A DNA stretch of 22,996 nt, taken from positions 1-22,996 of the forward strand of contig JNEM01014897.1 of the NCBI GenBank assembly GCA_000697335.1, given 5' to 3'. How positions within the stretch are numbered: position 1 is the stretch's first letter; every line of letters begins with the position of its first letter. Below, in pieces: positions 22,810-22,996 of the stretch. Source of the stretch: Conidiobolus incongruus B7586. Lineage: Eukaryota > Entomophthoromycota > Entomophthoromycetes > Entomophthorales > Conidiobolaceae. The notes beneath the pieces are model-generated. The model saw only the letters and a list, made by a program, of their open reading frames with translations. It did no database searches and was not told the DNA's origin. Both the position numbers and the translations under genes were made by a program.

Positions 22810-22996
22810 ACTAACCTAACCTATAAAAATAAGTAATAAAATCAAATATATATATAAATATTTATTAATATTTAAAAAAAATTATATATATTAAATTACC
22901 TAAAACTATAATATATAATTAAAATATATTATTTGATAATAAATAAATATATTTAAATATATTTAGTAAACTATTAGGAAAAATATTAATATTTCA
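22810..22996 (-). repeat. Terminal repeat of another element copy, running off the window
   Basis: Reading into the window edge, this matches the reverse complement of about 20220-20397 over most of its length. Anchors are ctataaaaataagtaataaa at 22820, the taaaactataatatataatt block near 22901, and aaactattaggaaaaatatt at 22968. The outer end is near 22810, so the rest of the element lies beyond 22996. It matches the right arm of copy 2 better than the left arm, so this copy is probably inverted relative to copy 2. Confidence 0.65.

Overview
The window reads as nuclear DNA of an extremely AT-rich eukaryote, most likely a fungus. The evidence is one gene with two very short GT-AG introns (52 and 47 nt, each with a branch-point-like ctataac/attaac motif close to the 3' splice site) and a protein resembling the fungal/animal eEF1B-gamma type of glutathione transferase. 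Codon use is standard. I cannot name the species. An early-diverging AT-rich fungus (for example a gut-dwelling Kickxellomycotina or Neocallimastigomycota type) fits, but this is inference. There are no prokaryotic operons, tRNAs, rRNAs or CRISPR arrays.

Layout: (1) 665-1735 is a partial copy of a dispersed non-coding repeat. (2) 2331-3212 (-) is a broken copy of an unknown secreted-protein gene. (3) 3213-8690 is gene-free, with only faint traces of old coding-like DNA near 3.5-5.1 kb. (4) 8777-9652 (+) is the intact 291-residue member of that secreted family. (5) 10857-11290 is an unidentified GC-richer island with several perfect hairpins. (6) 11975-12640 (+) is a heavily decayed third member of the family. 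(7) 12900-18830 is very AT-rich with no gene, only AT microsatellites. (8) 18831-20397 is a second, fuller copy of the repeat, now visible as a 1.57-kb element with terminal inverted repeats of about 225 bp and no coding capacity. (9) 21088-21828 (+) is an intact three-exon gene for a stand-alone eEF1B-gamma-like glutathione transferase. (10) From about 22810 to the window end, another terminal repeat of the same element faces the other way.

How it fits together: the window looks like a gene-poor, repeat-bearing compartment holding one housekeeping or stress gene and a small family of fast-changing secreted proteins in three stages of life (intact, recently broken, ancient relic). The intact and the recently broken copies are inverted relative to each other, 5.6 kb apart. 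They share a central tract that is almost identical at the DNA level, while both ends of the gene have diverged clearly. That mosaic is the signature of gene conversion between paralogs and is the strongest unusual signal here. The second is the unnamed terminal-inverted-repeat element, two of whose ends face each other across the glutathione transferase gene.
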